Assembly: GCA_028292485.1 (NCBI GenBank)
Contig: JAQGMG010000009.1
Coordinates: forward strand, 28,168-92,167
Source: Rhodocyclales bacterium
Lineage (GTDB): Bacteria > Pseudomonadota > Gammaproteobacteria > Burkholderiales > Rhodocyclaceae
Reading direction: 5' to 3'
DNA: 64,000 bases
Shown here: in pieces, positions 44,150-53,138 of the stretch
How the letters are laid out: the number at the start of each line of letters is the position of its first letter
Position numbering within the stretch: the stretch's first letter is position 1
The notes under the pieces: model-generated
What the model was told of the DNA's origin: nothing
The model's database searches: none
The model's input: the letters and a program-made list of their open reading frames with translations, nothing else
Translations under genes and position numbers: made by a program

Positions 44150-45418
44150 ATGAGCGAGCCTGGTAGCAGCATCTTGAGCAAGACGGGCAATCTGGAGAAG
44201 ACGCAGCGCACAGGCTTGCCTGCGGACTGGTATGCAGATGGTCTCGTATGGCCCGATTTTTCGGGCGGTGGCCTTTTCAATCTGGCCGTTTCCATTGCGC
44301 GCGCCTGCGGCGCCAATGTTGCGCCGGACTATCTGGATCTCATATTACCCAGCGGCGCAGCCGCTTCGCAAAGTTGGGCTCGCGCCGACACGCTGGTTTT
44401 CTTCCTGATCGATGGTCTTGGCGACGCTTTCCTCTCGCGTAACCGCGATGTCGCGCCGAATCTCTGGCGCGAGCGAGTCCAGTCGCTGACATCGGTCTTT
44501 CCTTCTACGACTGCAACGGCCATCACGACCTTGATGACTGCGCAGCCGGCTGCCGTGCATGGCTTGCTGGGCTGGTATGTGCGCGACGAGGCAACCAACT
44601 CCATCATCGCGCCGCTGCCGATGCGTCATCGCAACGGCTCGGCTGTCGACGACGTGGCATTGTTGGCGAGGCTGTTGCAGGCACCGCCGATGCTTGAGAC
44701 TGCGCGGCGCCAATCACGCTTCGTGACGTTGCCTGAACTGGCCGACGGACCCTACAGTCGCTACCATCGCCGCGAAGTGCCCGTGCGCACCTATGAAACG
44801 CTGGACGATCTCGCGTCGAGCATCTTTCAGGCTTGCGCCGACATGAATGGTAGCAACGAGCAGAAGTACGTTTATGCGTACACGCCTTTGCTCGACGCAA
44901 CAGGCCATGACTTTGGCATGGAGTCCAGGCAGGCGCGCGATGTGTTGGCGCGCATCGATGATGCTTACGCCAGGATGCGTAACCTGTTGCCGCGGGCGCA
45001 GTTTGTCGTGTCTGCCGATCATGGATTCATCGACAATCCGCCAGCCAGGCAGATCAACCTGTCCGACCACGCCGATCTCCACGCCATGTTGCGCGGCCCG
45101 ATGACGGGCGAGCGTCGTGCTGCTTATTGTCACGTCAAGCCAGAGTGCCAAAGTGATTTTGGCGCGCTCATCGCCGAGCGCTTCGGCGACCGTTTGTGCG
45201 CAATACCTGCTGCGGTGGCCTTCGAAATAGGCTTGTTCGGGCCTGGCCAGAGTGTGCAGGCATCGCTGAGAAGTGGTGACTGGCTACTCGTTCCAAGAGA
45301 TGACTGGACTGTGCTGGATTTGCCTGCCGGCGATCAGGGCCATGTCATGCTCGGGGTACATGGTGGCCTGAGCGCTGGCGAGATGAATGTGCCGCTGATC
45401 CTGTCGCCTGGCAATTGA
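44150..45418 (+). CDS. alkaline-phosphatase-fold phosphodiesterase/nucleotide pyrophosphatase-like protein
   Basis: The 422-residue protein has the NPP-type metal motifs: LVFFLIDGLGDAFLSRN (first Asp), SVFPSTTATAITTLMTAQ with the nucleophilic Thr, GLLGWYV, and FVVSADHGFIDNP with Asp and His. HVMLGVHGGLSAGEMNVPLIL closes the fold. There is no signal peptide, so it would act in the cytoplasm. Family members cleave phosphodiesters or pyrophosphates; this substrate is unknown. It begins about 50 bases after the tRNA terminator. Confidence 0.8.
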   Translation: MSEPGSSILSKTGNLEKTQRTGLPADWYADGLVWPDFSGGGLFNLAVSIARACGANVAPDYLDLILPSGAAASQSWARADTLVFFLIDGLGDAFLSRNRDVAPNLWRERVQSLTSVFPSTTATAITTLMTAQPAAVHGLLGWYVRDEATNSIIAPLPMRHRNGSAVDDVALLARLLQAPPMLETARRQSRFVTLPELADGPYSRYHRREVPVRTYETLDDLASSIFQACADMNGSNEQKYVYAYTPLLDATGHDFGMESRQARDVLARIDDAYARMRNLLPRAQFVVSADHGFIDNPPARQINLSDHADLHAMLRGPMTGERRAAYCHVKPECQSDFGALIAERFGDRLCAIPAAVAFEIGLFGPGQSVQASLRSGDWLLVPRDDWTVLDLPAGDQGHVMLGVHGGLSAGEMNVPLILSPGN

Positions 45419-45525
45419 CCGGTGTCATCGGATTGAAATGACACTGTCAGCCTGTTGTCATTTGCTCCCGTTAGTCTTCCCGAAAATAACAATATCGGGA
45501 AACAGGAATCAGACGGGAGTGCACG

Positions 45526-45675
45526 ATGAAATTCAAGCCAACAAGCTGGAACAAATGGAATTGGCGCGCGAGTCTGGCGCGCAGGCTGGCCAAGCGCAAG
45601 CAGGCTTCGCTGGACAGCTTTTTCCCGATGTGTTTCGTGCCGGAGTCGTCCGGTACGCGTCGCGCTTCGGTGTGA
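45526..45675 (+). CDS. small basic protein, 49 aa
   Basis: A complete frame starts with ATG behind GGGAG and ends at TGA. The peptide MKFKPTSWNKWNWRASLARR and its continuation are rich in Arg, Lys, Trp and Ser. A short hydrophobic patch (FFPMCFV) is present. A good ribosome site and no overlap with other genes support it. No family is recognised. Upstream lies a TCCCGA/TCGGGA stem (about 45478-45500). Confidence 0.45.
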   Translation: MKFKPTSWNKWNWRASLARRLAKRKQASLDSFFPMCFVPESSGTRRASV

Positions 45676-45689
45676 TGTAGACAGACAAT

Positions 45690-46169
45690 CTAGTGCAAGT
45701 CTTCCTTGGCGACGGGGATTGGCAACACGCTGATTCCTTCGTCGAGCAGGCTAGTCACATCCTTGGCGGTCGCCAGGCCGCGAATGGCACGCTCTTCGGC
45801 GTCGCCAAAATGGATGCGACGCACTTCAACCGCAAAGTCTTCGCCCACATCTTCCGATTTCGCGGCGTTCTCGTGCAGTTTCTTGACCAGCAATTGCAGC
45901 AGATGTTGTGCTTCCCCATTTGCCATGCTGGATGCGCCCGTCGAGGCAGTATCAACCTTGTCTGTCGGCCCGGATTGCGTTTCTGGCTGTGCCTGGCCAG
46001 CGCCGCTGCGCTGAACGTGAGGTGCCGACGGTAGCCTGCGCATATCGTGGGAACCACATATGGCACACGTGAGCAGGCCGCGTCGCTGCTGCGATTCCAC
46101 GTCATCGCCATGGGCGAACCAGCCCTCGAAACGGTGTTCATGCTCACAGATCAGGTCGACAACAATCAC
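45690..46169 (-). CDS. DUF1178 family protein
   Basis: The 159-residue protein opens MIVVDLICEHEHRFEGWFAH, the DUF1178 head with a Cys-x-His pattern. LTCAICGSHDMRRLPSAPHV adds a CxxC. A helical C-terminal half ends in RAIRGLATAKDVTSLLDEGISVLPIP. The paired cysteines suggest a zinc ribbon. Function unknown; common in alpha- and betaproteobacteria. Beyond its start an 8-base inverted repeat (AGGGTCTG, 46192-46199 with 46237-46244) lies before the dus gene. Confidence 0.85.
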   Translation of the reverse strand: MIVVDLICEHEHRFEGWFAHGDDVESQQRRGLLTCAICGSHDMRRLPSAPHVQRSGAGQAQPETQSGPTDKVDTASTGASSMANGEAQHLLQLLVKKLHENAAKSEDVGEDFAVEVRRIHFGDAEERAIRGLATAKDVTSLLDEGISVLPIPVAKEDLH

Positions 46170-46346
46170 GATTCACCACGCTTGCTGAGTTAGGGTCTGT
46201 TCGCATGCACCCGCGCAACCGTCGTGTGAATGGGAGCAGACCCTTACCGGACATTGAAAGAAGAATGCGGCGCAAGGAAGGCTGTCCGTATGCCTCGCCG
46301 CCATGCCTTTGCTATTGAAGGGGCGCAACGATAACATGGCGCGCCT

Positions 46347-47453
46347 ATGCTGTGCTCCCACACCTCCCTCGCCACGCCCATGATCGCTGCGCAGCCTGCT
46401 TCACTGCCTGCTTCACCGCTCTGCGCGCCGCGCCTGCTGCTGGCGCCGATGGAAGGTATGGTCGATGAAGTCATGCGGCGTGTTCTCACCGACGCAACTG
46501 CATATGACTGGTGTGTGACCGAGTTTGTGCGTGTTTCCGGCTCGTTACTGCCGATCAGATTTTTCACGCGAATTGCGCCGGAACTGCTGGCCGCATCGCG
46601 CACCGCAGCGGGCACGCCGGTGCGCGTGCAATTACTCGGTTCCGAGCCGGCGTGCATGGCGGAAAACGCAGATCGTCTGGCCGAGCTTTTGCCCGCAGGT
46701 ATCGATCTGAATTTTGGTTGCCCTGCGCCCACCGTCAATCGCCATCGTGGTGGCGCCGTGCTGCTCGATGAGCCGGAACTGCTCTGCGACATTGCCACGC
46801 AGGTCAGCCGCGCCATTGCGGGCCGCGTACCCTTTACGGCCAAGATGCGGCTCGGCGTGCAGGATAAATCGCGCGCACTGGAGGCCGCACAAGCCTTGGC
46901 CGATGGTGGGGCACAGATGATCGTCGTACATGCCCGCACCAAGGAAGAGGGCTATCGCCCGCCGGCGCACTGGCCGTGGATCGCGCGCATTGCCGAAGCG
47001 GTGAAAATTCCCGTCGTCGCCAATGGCGAAGTGTGGACGGTCGAAGATTATCTGCGCTGCCGTGCCGAAAGTGGTTTGCGTGACGTGATGCTCGGACGTG
47101 GTGCTGTGGCGGATCCCTTTCTCGCCGGGCGCATTCGCGGCCATCTACGTGGCGAAGAGCTGTCCAGCATGGCCGAAGACTGGCATGCGTTGCGCCCCTT
47201 CATCCACGACTTCTGGCAACGTGTGCAGAAGAAGGTCGAGCCGCGCCACGCGCCAGGCCGGCTCAAACAGTGGCTCAACCTGCTGCGACGCAATTACGTG
47301 CAAGCCGAACTCCTGTATCAGGCGATAAGGCCACTGCGTGAGTGCGATGACATACAGGTAGTTCTGCAGGCCTCAATTGGTGACGTGGGCGCAATGGGCG
47401 TCCCGGACGCGACGGATACCGTTGGCGATGTACGCGAACTCGCGCACCATTGA
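46347..47453 (+). CDS. dusC: tRNA-dihydrouridine synthase, DusC-like
   Basis: The 368-residue FMN enzyme has LLLAPMEGMVDEVMRRVLTD, LNFGCPAPTVNRHRGGAVLL (catalytic Cys in GCPAP) and FTAKMRLGVQDKS. VVHARTKEEGYRPPAHW and VVANGEVWTVEDYLRC follow. The NFGCPAPTVNRHRGG form is typical of DusC, which reduces U16 of tRNA. Two starts are possible, ATG 46347 or ATG 46380, and neither has a clear ribosome site. It overlaps the next gene by 26 bases. Confidence 0.88.
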   Translation: MLCSHTSLATPMIAAQPASLPASPLCAPRLLLAPMEGMVDEVMRRVLTDATAYDWCVTEFVRVSGSLLPIRFFTRIAPELLAASRTAAGTPVRVQLLGSEPACMAENADRLAELLPAGIDLNFGCPAPTVNRHRGGAVLLDEPELLCDIATQVSRAIAGRVPFTAKMRLGVQDKSRALEAAQALADGGAQMIVVHARTKEEGYRPPAHWPWIARIAEAVKIPVVANGEVWTVEDYLRCRAESGLRDVMLGRGAVADPFLAGRIRGHLRGEELSSMAEDWHALRPFIHDFWQRVQKKVEPRHAPGRLKQWLNLLRRNYVQAELLYQAIRPLRECDDIQVVLQASIGDVGAMGVPDATDTVGDVRELAHH

Positions 47454-48084
47454 CAGCGCGCAGAGCGGCCCGCACGAAAAACTCGCGGAGCTCGTTCTCA
47501 AACACCGCGATACCTCATTTCGCAAACCGATTGCACCGAGTAGTCAACAGGCCTTTGACAATGTCATGGTGCACTGGGACCGCCAGGCGCCGATCCTCCT
47601 CGATGCGGGTTGCGGCGTCGGCTGGAGCACGCTCAAGCTGGCGCAGCAGTACCCTGCGCATTTCGTGCTGGGCATCGATCAATCCGAGGATCGTTTGTCG
47701 CGCGGCAAGCCCGAAGCACCGCCCCCCAACGCCTTCTTTGCGCGGGCCGATCTGACCGATTTCTGGCGGCTGCTCCTGCAAGCCGGTATCCGGCTGGATC
47801 GCCACTACCTTCTCTACCCGAATCCCTGGCCGAAGATCGGCCACCTGTCGCGACGCTGGCATGGTAGCCCGGCGTTTCCGGCGATGCTGGCCCTCGGCGG
47901 CAGGCTGGAGTGCCGCAGCAACTGGGCTGTGTATGTCGAAGAGCTGGCGCTGGCCATCGGTTTGCTGAGCGGCAAGACGCCACAGGTCGAAGCTTTTGAA
48001 GCTGACGAGCCGCTAACGCCTTTCGAGCGGAAATACCGTGATTCAGGTCAGGCGCTGTATCGACTCGTTACCCAATTGACATGA
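47428..48084 (+). CDS. TrmB-like methyltransferase
   Basis: The 218-residue protein has ILLDAGCGVGWSTLKLAQQY as SAM motif I and LGIDQSEDRLSRG as motif II. RHYLLYPNPWPKIGHLSRRWHG corresponds to the conserved PDPWPK..H.KRR box of tRNA (guanine-N7) methyltransferase TrmB, here with N for D. The genuine trmB is usually more conserved, so this may be a paralogue. It overlaps the dus gene, again linking it to tRNA modification, and overlaps the short ATG just before the GH5 gene. Confidence 0.75.
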   Translation: MYANSRTIDSAQSGPHEKLAELVLKHRDTSFRKPIAPSSQQAFDNVMVHWDRQAPILLDAGCGVGWSTLKLAQQYPAHFVLGIDQSEDRLSRGKPEAPPPNAFFARADLTDFWRLLLQAGIRLDRHYLLYPNPWPKIGHLSRRWHGSPAFPAMLALGGRLECRSNWAVYVEELALAIGLLSGKTPQVEAFEADEPLTPFERKYRDSGQALYRLVTQLT

Positions 48085-48095
48085 GAGGGAATGCC

Positions 48096-49193
48096 ATGTT
48101 TTCCAGGCACGGGAGCGCCCCGGCCCTTGCCGCCCTGGCAATGAGCTGCTTCATTTTCGGCGGCTGTGTCACTCCGAAGCCTGAAGAATCCTTTCCCCTG
48201 TATGCCACGTCTGCTGAGCATGTGACGGCTTCGGCTCAGGCATTCGACACGGCGCGCGCGCTGGGTCGCGGCGTCAATCTTGGCAACGTGTTCGAGTCGC
48301 CGCGTGGCGATGGCGATTGGGGTGTGCCGATGCTTGCCGACTACGTCGACAAGATCAGCACAGCAGGTTTCACGACGGTGCGCATCCCGGTGCGCTGGAG
48401 CAATCATGCGACGACTGATGGCGCGGCAGTTATCGACGAAGCTTTCGCCAGACGCATCGACGAAACGGTGGATGCTTTCCTGGTGCGCGGCATGCACGTC
48501 GTACTCAATGTGCATCATTACCGCCAGCTTGCTGGCGACCGGCTGGATCCGGGCGAGGCGCAGGTAGATGACGCGGTATTGCGGGTTCGTTTTTTCAAGC
48601 TGTGGCAACAGATTGCCGCACGCTACAAGGACAGATCGCCACGCCTGATATTCGAGCTCCTTAACGAGCCCCATGGCCCGCTCGATGCGGACTGGAACGA
48701 CATGGCATCGCGTGCGCTGCGCATCGTGCGACAGAGCAACCCGCAACGCGTTGTCATGATCGGGCCTGGCCGCTGGAACAGTGCCGATGCGCTGGCGCAA
48801 CTGCGGCTGCCGTCGGACCCGAACCTGATCGTCACCGTGCACGACTACGATCCCTTCGATTTCACACACCAGGGCGCCGAGTGGACAAAGCCCGTGCGGG
48901 CGACGGGTGTGAGCTGCTGCAGTGACGAGCAGCGTACGCGGATTGCGCGTGGATTGGCCATTGCGCAGACCTGGGGGCAGCGCAATGGCTACCCGCTGTG
49001 GCTGGGCGAGTTTGGCGCCTACAGCAAGGCAGCCATGCCATCGCGGGCGGCCTACACGCGTGCAGTGCGCGACGAGGCCGAAAAGCGCGGCATCACATGG
49101 GCATACTGGGAATTCGGCGCGGGCTTTGGTGTCTATGACCCGCGTGCCGGCAATTGGCGGCCGGAGCTGCTGGAGGCGTTGCTGGGGAAGTGA
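48096..49193 (+). CDS. glycoside hydrolase family 5 lipoprotein (cellulase-like)
   Basis: The 365-residue protein starts at ATG 48096 behind GAGGG. Its signal peptide ends in a lipobox (CFIFGGCVTP). The GH5 fold shows GRGVNLGNVFESPRGDGDWG, VRIPVRWSNHA and FELLNEPHGPL (acid/base Glu). VTVHDYDPFDFTHQGAEW and YPLWLGEFGAYS (nucleophile Glu) follow. It would cut beta-glucans at the cell envelope. The ATG at 48081 adds five residues but lacks spacing to a ribosome site. Confidence 0.9.
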   Translation: MFSRHGSAPALAALAMSCFIFGGCVTPKPEESFPLYATSAEHVTASAQAFDTARALGRGVNLGNVFESPRGDGDWGVPMLADYVDKISTAGFTTVRIPVRWSNHATTDGAAVIDEAFARRIDETVDAFLVRGMHVVLNVHHYRQLAGDRLDPGEAQVDDAVLRVRFFKLWQQIAARYKDRSPRLIFELLNEPHGPLDADWNDMASRALRIVRQSNPQRVVMIGPGRWNSADALAQLRLPSDPNLIVTVHDYDPFDFTHQGAEWTKPVRATGVSCCSDEQRTRIARGLAIAQTWGQRNGYPLWLGEFGAYSKAAMPSRAAYTRAVRDEAEKRGITWAYWEFGAGFGVYDPRAGNWRPELLEALLGK

Positions 49194-49232
49194 GCCGCTG
49201 ACGCTCGCTATTCAGCTTGCTTGGAAAAGCTT

Positions 49233-49309
49233 GTCATTCCCGCGAAAGCGGGAATCCACTTAGTGGCAGTATTCACGTAGAAGTGGATTCCCGCTTTCGC
49301 GGGAATGAC
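49233..49309. repeat. inverted repeat of the CATTCCCGCGAAAGCGGGAAT type
   Basis: Two 29-base arms, 49233-49261 and 49281-49309, are exact inverse complements around a 19-base loop. Each arm holds its own short hairpin, ATTCCCGC-GAAA-GCGGGAAT. This motif is a well-known dispersed repeat in beta- and gammaproteobacteria, often between genes. It lies between convergent GH5 and DUF1415 genes and may stop transcription from both sides. Confidence 0.93.
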
Positions 49310-49323
49310 GAAGTCATGGTTGG

Positions 49324-49896
49324 CTAGTCGGTGTTTTCTGCATCGCGCCGACACTGTTCACGCAGTGCTTCCCAACCGCTCCTGCCAAGCGTTTCCAGCG
49401 TACGCATATTGTTCTCGTAGATCGCTTCAGCATTCGGGAATGCAGCGACGGCGCGATCGATGCTGTCTTCGCGCAGCAGATGCAGTGTGGGATATGGCGC
49501 GCGGTTCGTCGCGTTGGTGACGTCGTCCGGCTCGGCATCGGCAAACTGGTAGTCGGGATGAAAGCTCGCGATCTGCAGCGTGCCGACGAGTCCGAGTGTT
49601 TTCAGCAGCGCATCGGCGGCCGGCAGGAAATAACTGAAATCGATGAAGTCCGTCAGCGCATGTGAGTGCATCAGCAGGGTCGTATCGAGCCTGGCGGGGT
49701 TCGCAGCGGCCAGCCCTTGCAACTCATCGCCCAGATCAGTCAGCAACGCCGTGCTGTCGCAGGCGTCGCTGACCACGTAGCGCACCAGACCCTTGACCTG
49801 CACGGCCTTGGCGAAGGGGCAGAGGTTCAGGCCGATGACGGCGCGGTTAACCCAGGCACGTGTTTCCGCGATGATTTTTTCGTTGTGCAGGATCAT
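49324..49896 (-). CDS. DUF1415 family protein
   Basis: The 190-residue protein begins MILHNEKIIAETRAWVNRAV and contains GLNLCPFAKAVQVKGLVRYVVSDA. The WVxxxVIxLNLCPFA motif is typical of DUF1415. It continues with FLPAADALLKTLGLVGTLQIASFHPDYQFA and DDVTNATNRAPYPTLHLLREDS. Unknown function, cytoplasmic. It overlaps the DUF3565 start by four bases (ATGA), suggesting coupled translation. Confidence 0.88.
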   Translation of the reverse strand: MILHNEKIIAETRAWVNRAVIGLNLCPFAKAVQVKGLVRYVVSDACDSTALLTDLGDELQGLAAANPARLDTTLLMHSHALTDFIDFSYFLPAADALLKTLGLVGTLQIASFHPDYQFADAEPDDVTNATNRAPYPTLHLLREDSIDRAVAAFPNAEAIYENNMRTLETLGRSGWEALREQCRRDAENTD

Positions 49897-50129
49897 GGTT
49901 GGTCAGTGTCACGGTCATTCGGGGCGGTAGGCAGTAGGCTGCGCTCTTCAGTGCACAGGCGGCATTCCAGCAACATGCCGAGGGCCTTTTGGCGCCCCTC
50001 TTCGGTCGTTGTCCACGGTCGCACGAACCAGGGCGGATTGTGCCGCACATGCTGCTTGTGGCCGCAGCGCAGTTCCGCGACCCAGTCGCCTTCGTCGTCC
50101 TGATGAAAGCCGGTGATGGGCTGTTTCAT
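49893..50129 (-). CDS. DUF3565 family protein
   Basis: The 78-residue protein MKQPITGFHQDDEGDWVAEL continues RCGHKQHVRHNPPWFVRPW, the DUF3565 signature, and has CRLC later. The Cys/His set suggests metal binding. No function is known. It is encoded just upstream of DUF1415, a frequent pairing. Confidence 0.87.
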   Translation of the reverse strand: MKQPITGFHQDDEGDWVAELRCGHKQHVRHNPPWFVRPWTTTEEGRQKALGMLLECRLCTEERSLLPTAPNDRDTDQP

Positions 50130-50177
50130 GCGGGCACTATATCAACCATTCTGGCGCTTCAGGCTTCGAGAACGAGT

Positions 50178-51107
50178 TCAGGCTTCAAGCGCAAAATTGT
50201 TGGTGCGTGCGATGCCGAGCGTTTCGAGCAAATGAATGGCATTCAATGGTGCTTTCTCCTTCATCGTATTGTCGAAGAAGCAGAACACGTCGCGTTGCGC
50301 ATGCTTTGGCGCAGTCACGTCGCTGATTCGCCTGGCGCTTCGCGGTTCCTTGCCCGTGGCCCACGCCTTGATTCGTTCCGCCCAATGATCCAGAGCGTCC
50401 TCGCTATAGCCGCTGGCATACAGCTCATCGGCGCCATGCAAACGCATGTACATGAAGTCCGCGCACACGTCCTCGAACTCCGGCCATCTGCCGCCGGTGT
50501 CGGCAACGACCAATGCGATGTTGTAGTGGCGCAGCATCTGGATGAAAGCCGGGTCGACGAAGCTTTCATTGCGTATCTCTACCGCGTGACGCAGGCGATG
50601 TAGTGGGCCGTCGAATGGTTTGTGCTTGATGTCTTTGTCATGCGTCTGCGCAAGCTCGAAGGCAGCATCAGTATCATGAGGCAGCAAAGCCAGGAAGGGC
50701 TCGAACAAGGCCGGGTCGAACTTGAAGCTGGGCGGAAACTGCCACAGGATCGGCCCGAGTTTCTGCCGCAGTTCGAAGGGACCGGAGGCGAGAAAGTGGG
50801 CGACCGGTTGCTCGATATCGTGCAGGCGGCGTTCATGCGTGATGAGCTTGGGCGCTTTGACGCTGAAGACAAAATCGTCAGGCGTTTCGGCATACCATTT
50901 GGCATAGCTTGTGGGCTGTTGCAAACGATAGAAGGTGCTGTTGATCTCGATGCCGGGCAGGGCGCGCGAAGCGAACTCGAGTTCGCGTTTCTGGACCAGA
51001 CCTTTCGGGTAAAACGTGCCGCGCCACGGCGCATACTTCCAGCCGGCGATGCCGACGCGGATAGTGCCGCCTGCTTTTTCGGAGGCTTTCTTTTTCTGCG
51101 TTGCCAT
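50178..51107 (-). CDS. DUF72 family protein
   Basis: The 309-residue protein has IRVGIAGWKYAPWRGTFYPKGL, the DUF72 start. EFASRALPGIEINSTFYRLQQPTSYAKWYAETPDDFVFSVKAPKLITH and AVEIRNESFVDPAFIQMLRH follow, and FCFFDNTMKEKAPLNA lies near the end. It has a TIM-barrel-like fold and resembles xylose-isomerase-type enzymes; activity is unproven. ATG 51107 (MATQKKK) is preferred over an ATG seven codons upstream. Confidence 0.88.
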   Translation of the reverse strand: MATQKKKASEKAGGTIRVGIAGWKYAPWRGTFYPKGLVQKRELEFASRALPGIEINSTFYRLQQPTSYAKWYAETPDDFVFSVKAPKLITHERRLHDIEQPVAHFLASGPFELRQKLGPILWQFPPSFKFDPALFEPFLALLPHDTDAAFELAQTHDKDIKHKPFDGPLHRLRHAVEIRNESFVDPAFIQMLRHYNIALVVADTGGRWPEFEDVCADFMYMRLHGADELYASGYSEDALDHWAERIKAWATGKEPRSARRISDVTAPKHAQRDVFCFFDNTMKEKAPLNAIHLLETLGIARTNNFALEA

Positions 51108-51193
51108 AGTCGCCGGCCACTTTCTCATGCATGAAGACTACGGCAGCAACGCAAGCCCTGTACCTGCCTCAGTCTTTCACTTGGTCTTCCAGC

Positions 51194-52624
51194 TCAGTCT
51201 TCCAGCATTCTGACCTTGACGCTTTTCCCCTTGATCTTGCCGGCCGACAGCTTGCGCAACGCTTCTGCAGCGATGTTGCGCGCTACGGCAACGTAAGTGG
51301 TCTGATCCGTCACGCTGATCTTGCCGACCTGCTCGCGCGTAAAACCGGCTTCACCGGTCAGTGCGCCGAGCACGTCGCCGGGGCGGATTTTTTCCTTGCG
51401 TCCGCCGAGAATCTGCAAGGTCACCATCGGCGGCAACAAGGGTGCGTCGTTGCCCGACTGCAGCGAACCCAGTGTATGCCATTCGGGTTCGCCGCCAGTC
51501 ATCTGCATGATGGCGGCAACACGTCGCTTGTCTGCCGGGCTGCACAGACTCAACGCCCAGCCGTCCTGGTCGGCACGGCCGGTGCGGCCAATGCGGTGAA
51601 CATGAATTTCCGGGTCGGGTGTGACGTCGACGTTGATCACCGCTTCGAGCTGATCAATGTCCAGCCCGCGAGCGGCTACATCGGTCGCTACCAGCACCGA
51701 ACAACTGCGATTGGCGAAGCGAATCAACACCTGGTCGCGTTCGCGCTGCTCCAGGTCTCCATTGAGTGTCAGTGCGTGGAAGCCTTGCGCGTGGAGCACG
51801 TCGAGCAGATCACGGCATTGCTGTTTGGTATTGCAAAAAGCCAGTGTGCTGACCGGGCGATAGTGTTTGAGCAGTACCGCGACAGCTTGCAGACGCTCTT
51901 CGTGTTTGATTTCGTAGAAGCGCTGACGAATCTTGCTGTCTTCATGCTGCTCGAGCAATTTCACTTCTTGCGGATTGCGCAGGAATTTCTGTGCCAGCCG
52001 TGCGATGCCATCGGGATAGGTGGCCGAGAAAAGCAAGGTCTGGCGTTGCACCGGGCATTGCTTGGCAACATATGAAATGTCGTCGAAGAAGCCCATGTCG
52101 AGCATGCGGTCGGCTTCGTCGAGCACCAGCGTATTGAGCGCGTCGAGCTTGAGGCTGCCGCGTTCCAGATGGTCCATGATGCGGCCCGGCGTACCCACCA
52201 CGATGTGCGCGCCGTGCTCCAGGCTGGCTATTTGCGGCCGCATGGTCGAGCCGCCGCACAGTGCGAGAATCTTGATGTTGTCCTCACCGCGCGCCAGGCG
52301 GCGAATCTCCTGCGTGACCTGCTCCGCCAGTTCGCGTGTCGGGCATAGCACCAGGGCCTGCACGGCGAAGAAGCGTGGGTTCAGATTGGTAAGTAGCGTC
52401 AAGGCAAAAGCGGCCGTCTTGCCACTACCGGTCTTGGCCTGCGCAATCAGGTCGTGCCCTGCCAGCGTGATCGGCAGGCTGGCGGCCTGGATGGGCGTCA
52501 TGTGCAGGTATTCGAGCTGCCGCAGATTGGCCAGCATGCTTGGCGCCAGCGGCAGTTCGCTGAACGAAGGGTCGGCAGATGCAGTGGCTGCGAGTGCTTC
52601 AGAGGGTAATTTGGCGTCGGTCAT
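51194..52624 (-). CDS. dbpA: ATP-dependent RNA helicase DbpA
   Basis: The 476-residue DEAD-box protein has AQAKTGSGKTAAFALTLL (Walker A), VLDEADRMLDMGFFDD (DEAD), LLFSATYPDGI (SAT) and HRIGRTGRADQDG. Its C-terminal RNA-binding domain (VTLQILGGRKEKIRPGDVLGALTGEAGF...VGKISV) recognises hairpin 92 of 23S rRNA in DbpA. It takes part in 50S assembly. It is the second DEAD-box gene here and is distinct from deaD in its C-terminal domain. Confidence 0.94.
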   Translation of the reverse strand: MTDAKLPSEALAATASADPSFSELPLAPSMLANLRQLEYLHMTPIQAASLPITLAGHDLIAQAKTGSGKTAAFALTLLTNLNPRFFAVQALVLCPTRELAEQVTQEIRRLARGEDNIKILALCGGSTMRPQIASLEHGAHIVVGTPGRIMDHLERGSLKLDALNTLVLDEADRMLDMGFFDDISYVAKQCPVQRQTLLFSATYPDGIARLAQKFLRNPQEVKLLEQHEDSKIRQRFYEIKHEERLQAVAVLLKHYRPVSTLAFCNTKQQCRDLLDVLHAQGFHALTLNGDLEQRERDQVLIRFANRSCSVLVATDVAARGLDIDQLEAVINVDVTPDPEIHVHRIGRTGRADQDGWALSLCSPADKRRVAAIMQMTGGEPEWHTLGSLQSGNDAPLLPPMVTLQILGGRKEKIRPGDVLGALTGEAGFTREQVGKISVTDQTTYVAVARNIAAEALRKLSAGKIKGKSVKVRMLED

Positions 52625-52702
52625 GCGCAATTATCCGCTTGCGAGCCGACACCAAGGCAAATATTCAACAGCCGGAGCGCGCGCTCCGGCGTGGATGCCG
52701 CA

Positions 52703-53032
52703 TCAGTTTGCAGGCATGCTGCTGTTAGCGCCGCTGTCTGCTGCGGGATGGCGTTTCACAGCATGCTTCACCTTGTTCTTTGCCTTGGTGGCGCCTTCCT
52801 TGGTTTCATGGCCCACCGTTTCAGCGGCATTCTTCGTCTTGTGGCCCACAGCCTTCGCTGCTTCCTTGACGTCGTGGCCAGCGCCTATTGCAGCGTCCTT
52901 CGTTACGCCGGCAGCGTTATCGATTTTCGTACCGACCTTGTTCGCAACGCCTGGCTCGTTTTGAGCGGAAGCAACAAGCGAGGCGCCGAGGAGAGTGATT
53001 GCTACTACGGATTTCAGAATGTTGGAATTCAT
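52703..53032 (-). CDS. secreted Lys/Ala-rich LEA-like protein, 109 aa
   Basis: A signal peptide (MNSNILKSVVAITLLGASLVASAQ) precedes a helical, low-complexity body. The body has repeats of about 11 residues such as AGHDVKEAAKAVGHKTKNA and ETVGHETKEGATKAKNKVKH. The pattern recalls LEA or KGG-type stress proteins that stay unfolded until dehydration. GGGGAAA precedes the ATG. A periplasmic stress role is possible but unproven. Confidence 0.65.
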   Translation of the reverse strand: MNSNILKSVVAITLLGASLVASAQNEPGVANKVGTKIDNAAGVTKDAAIGAGHDVKEAAKAVGHKTKNAAETVGHETKEGATKAKNKVKHAVKRHPAADSGANSSMPAN

Positions 53033-53138
53033 GATCGTTTCCCCAATGTGACATCACAGGAAGCGCGGGCATGGCAGTCCTGCGCTCAACGCACCGATGG
53101 TGCGCCTGTGTGTCCCTCAGCAAGCCCTGTTCCCATCT

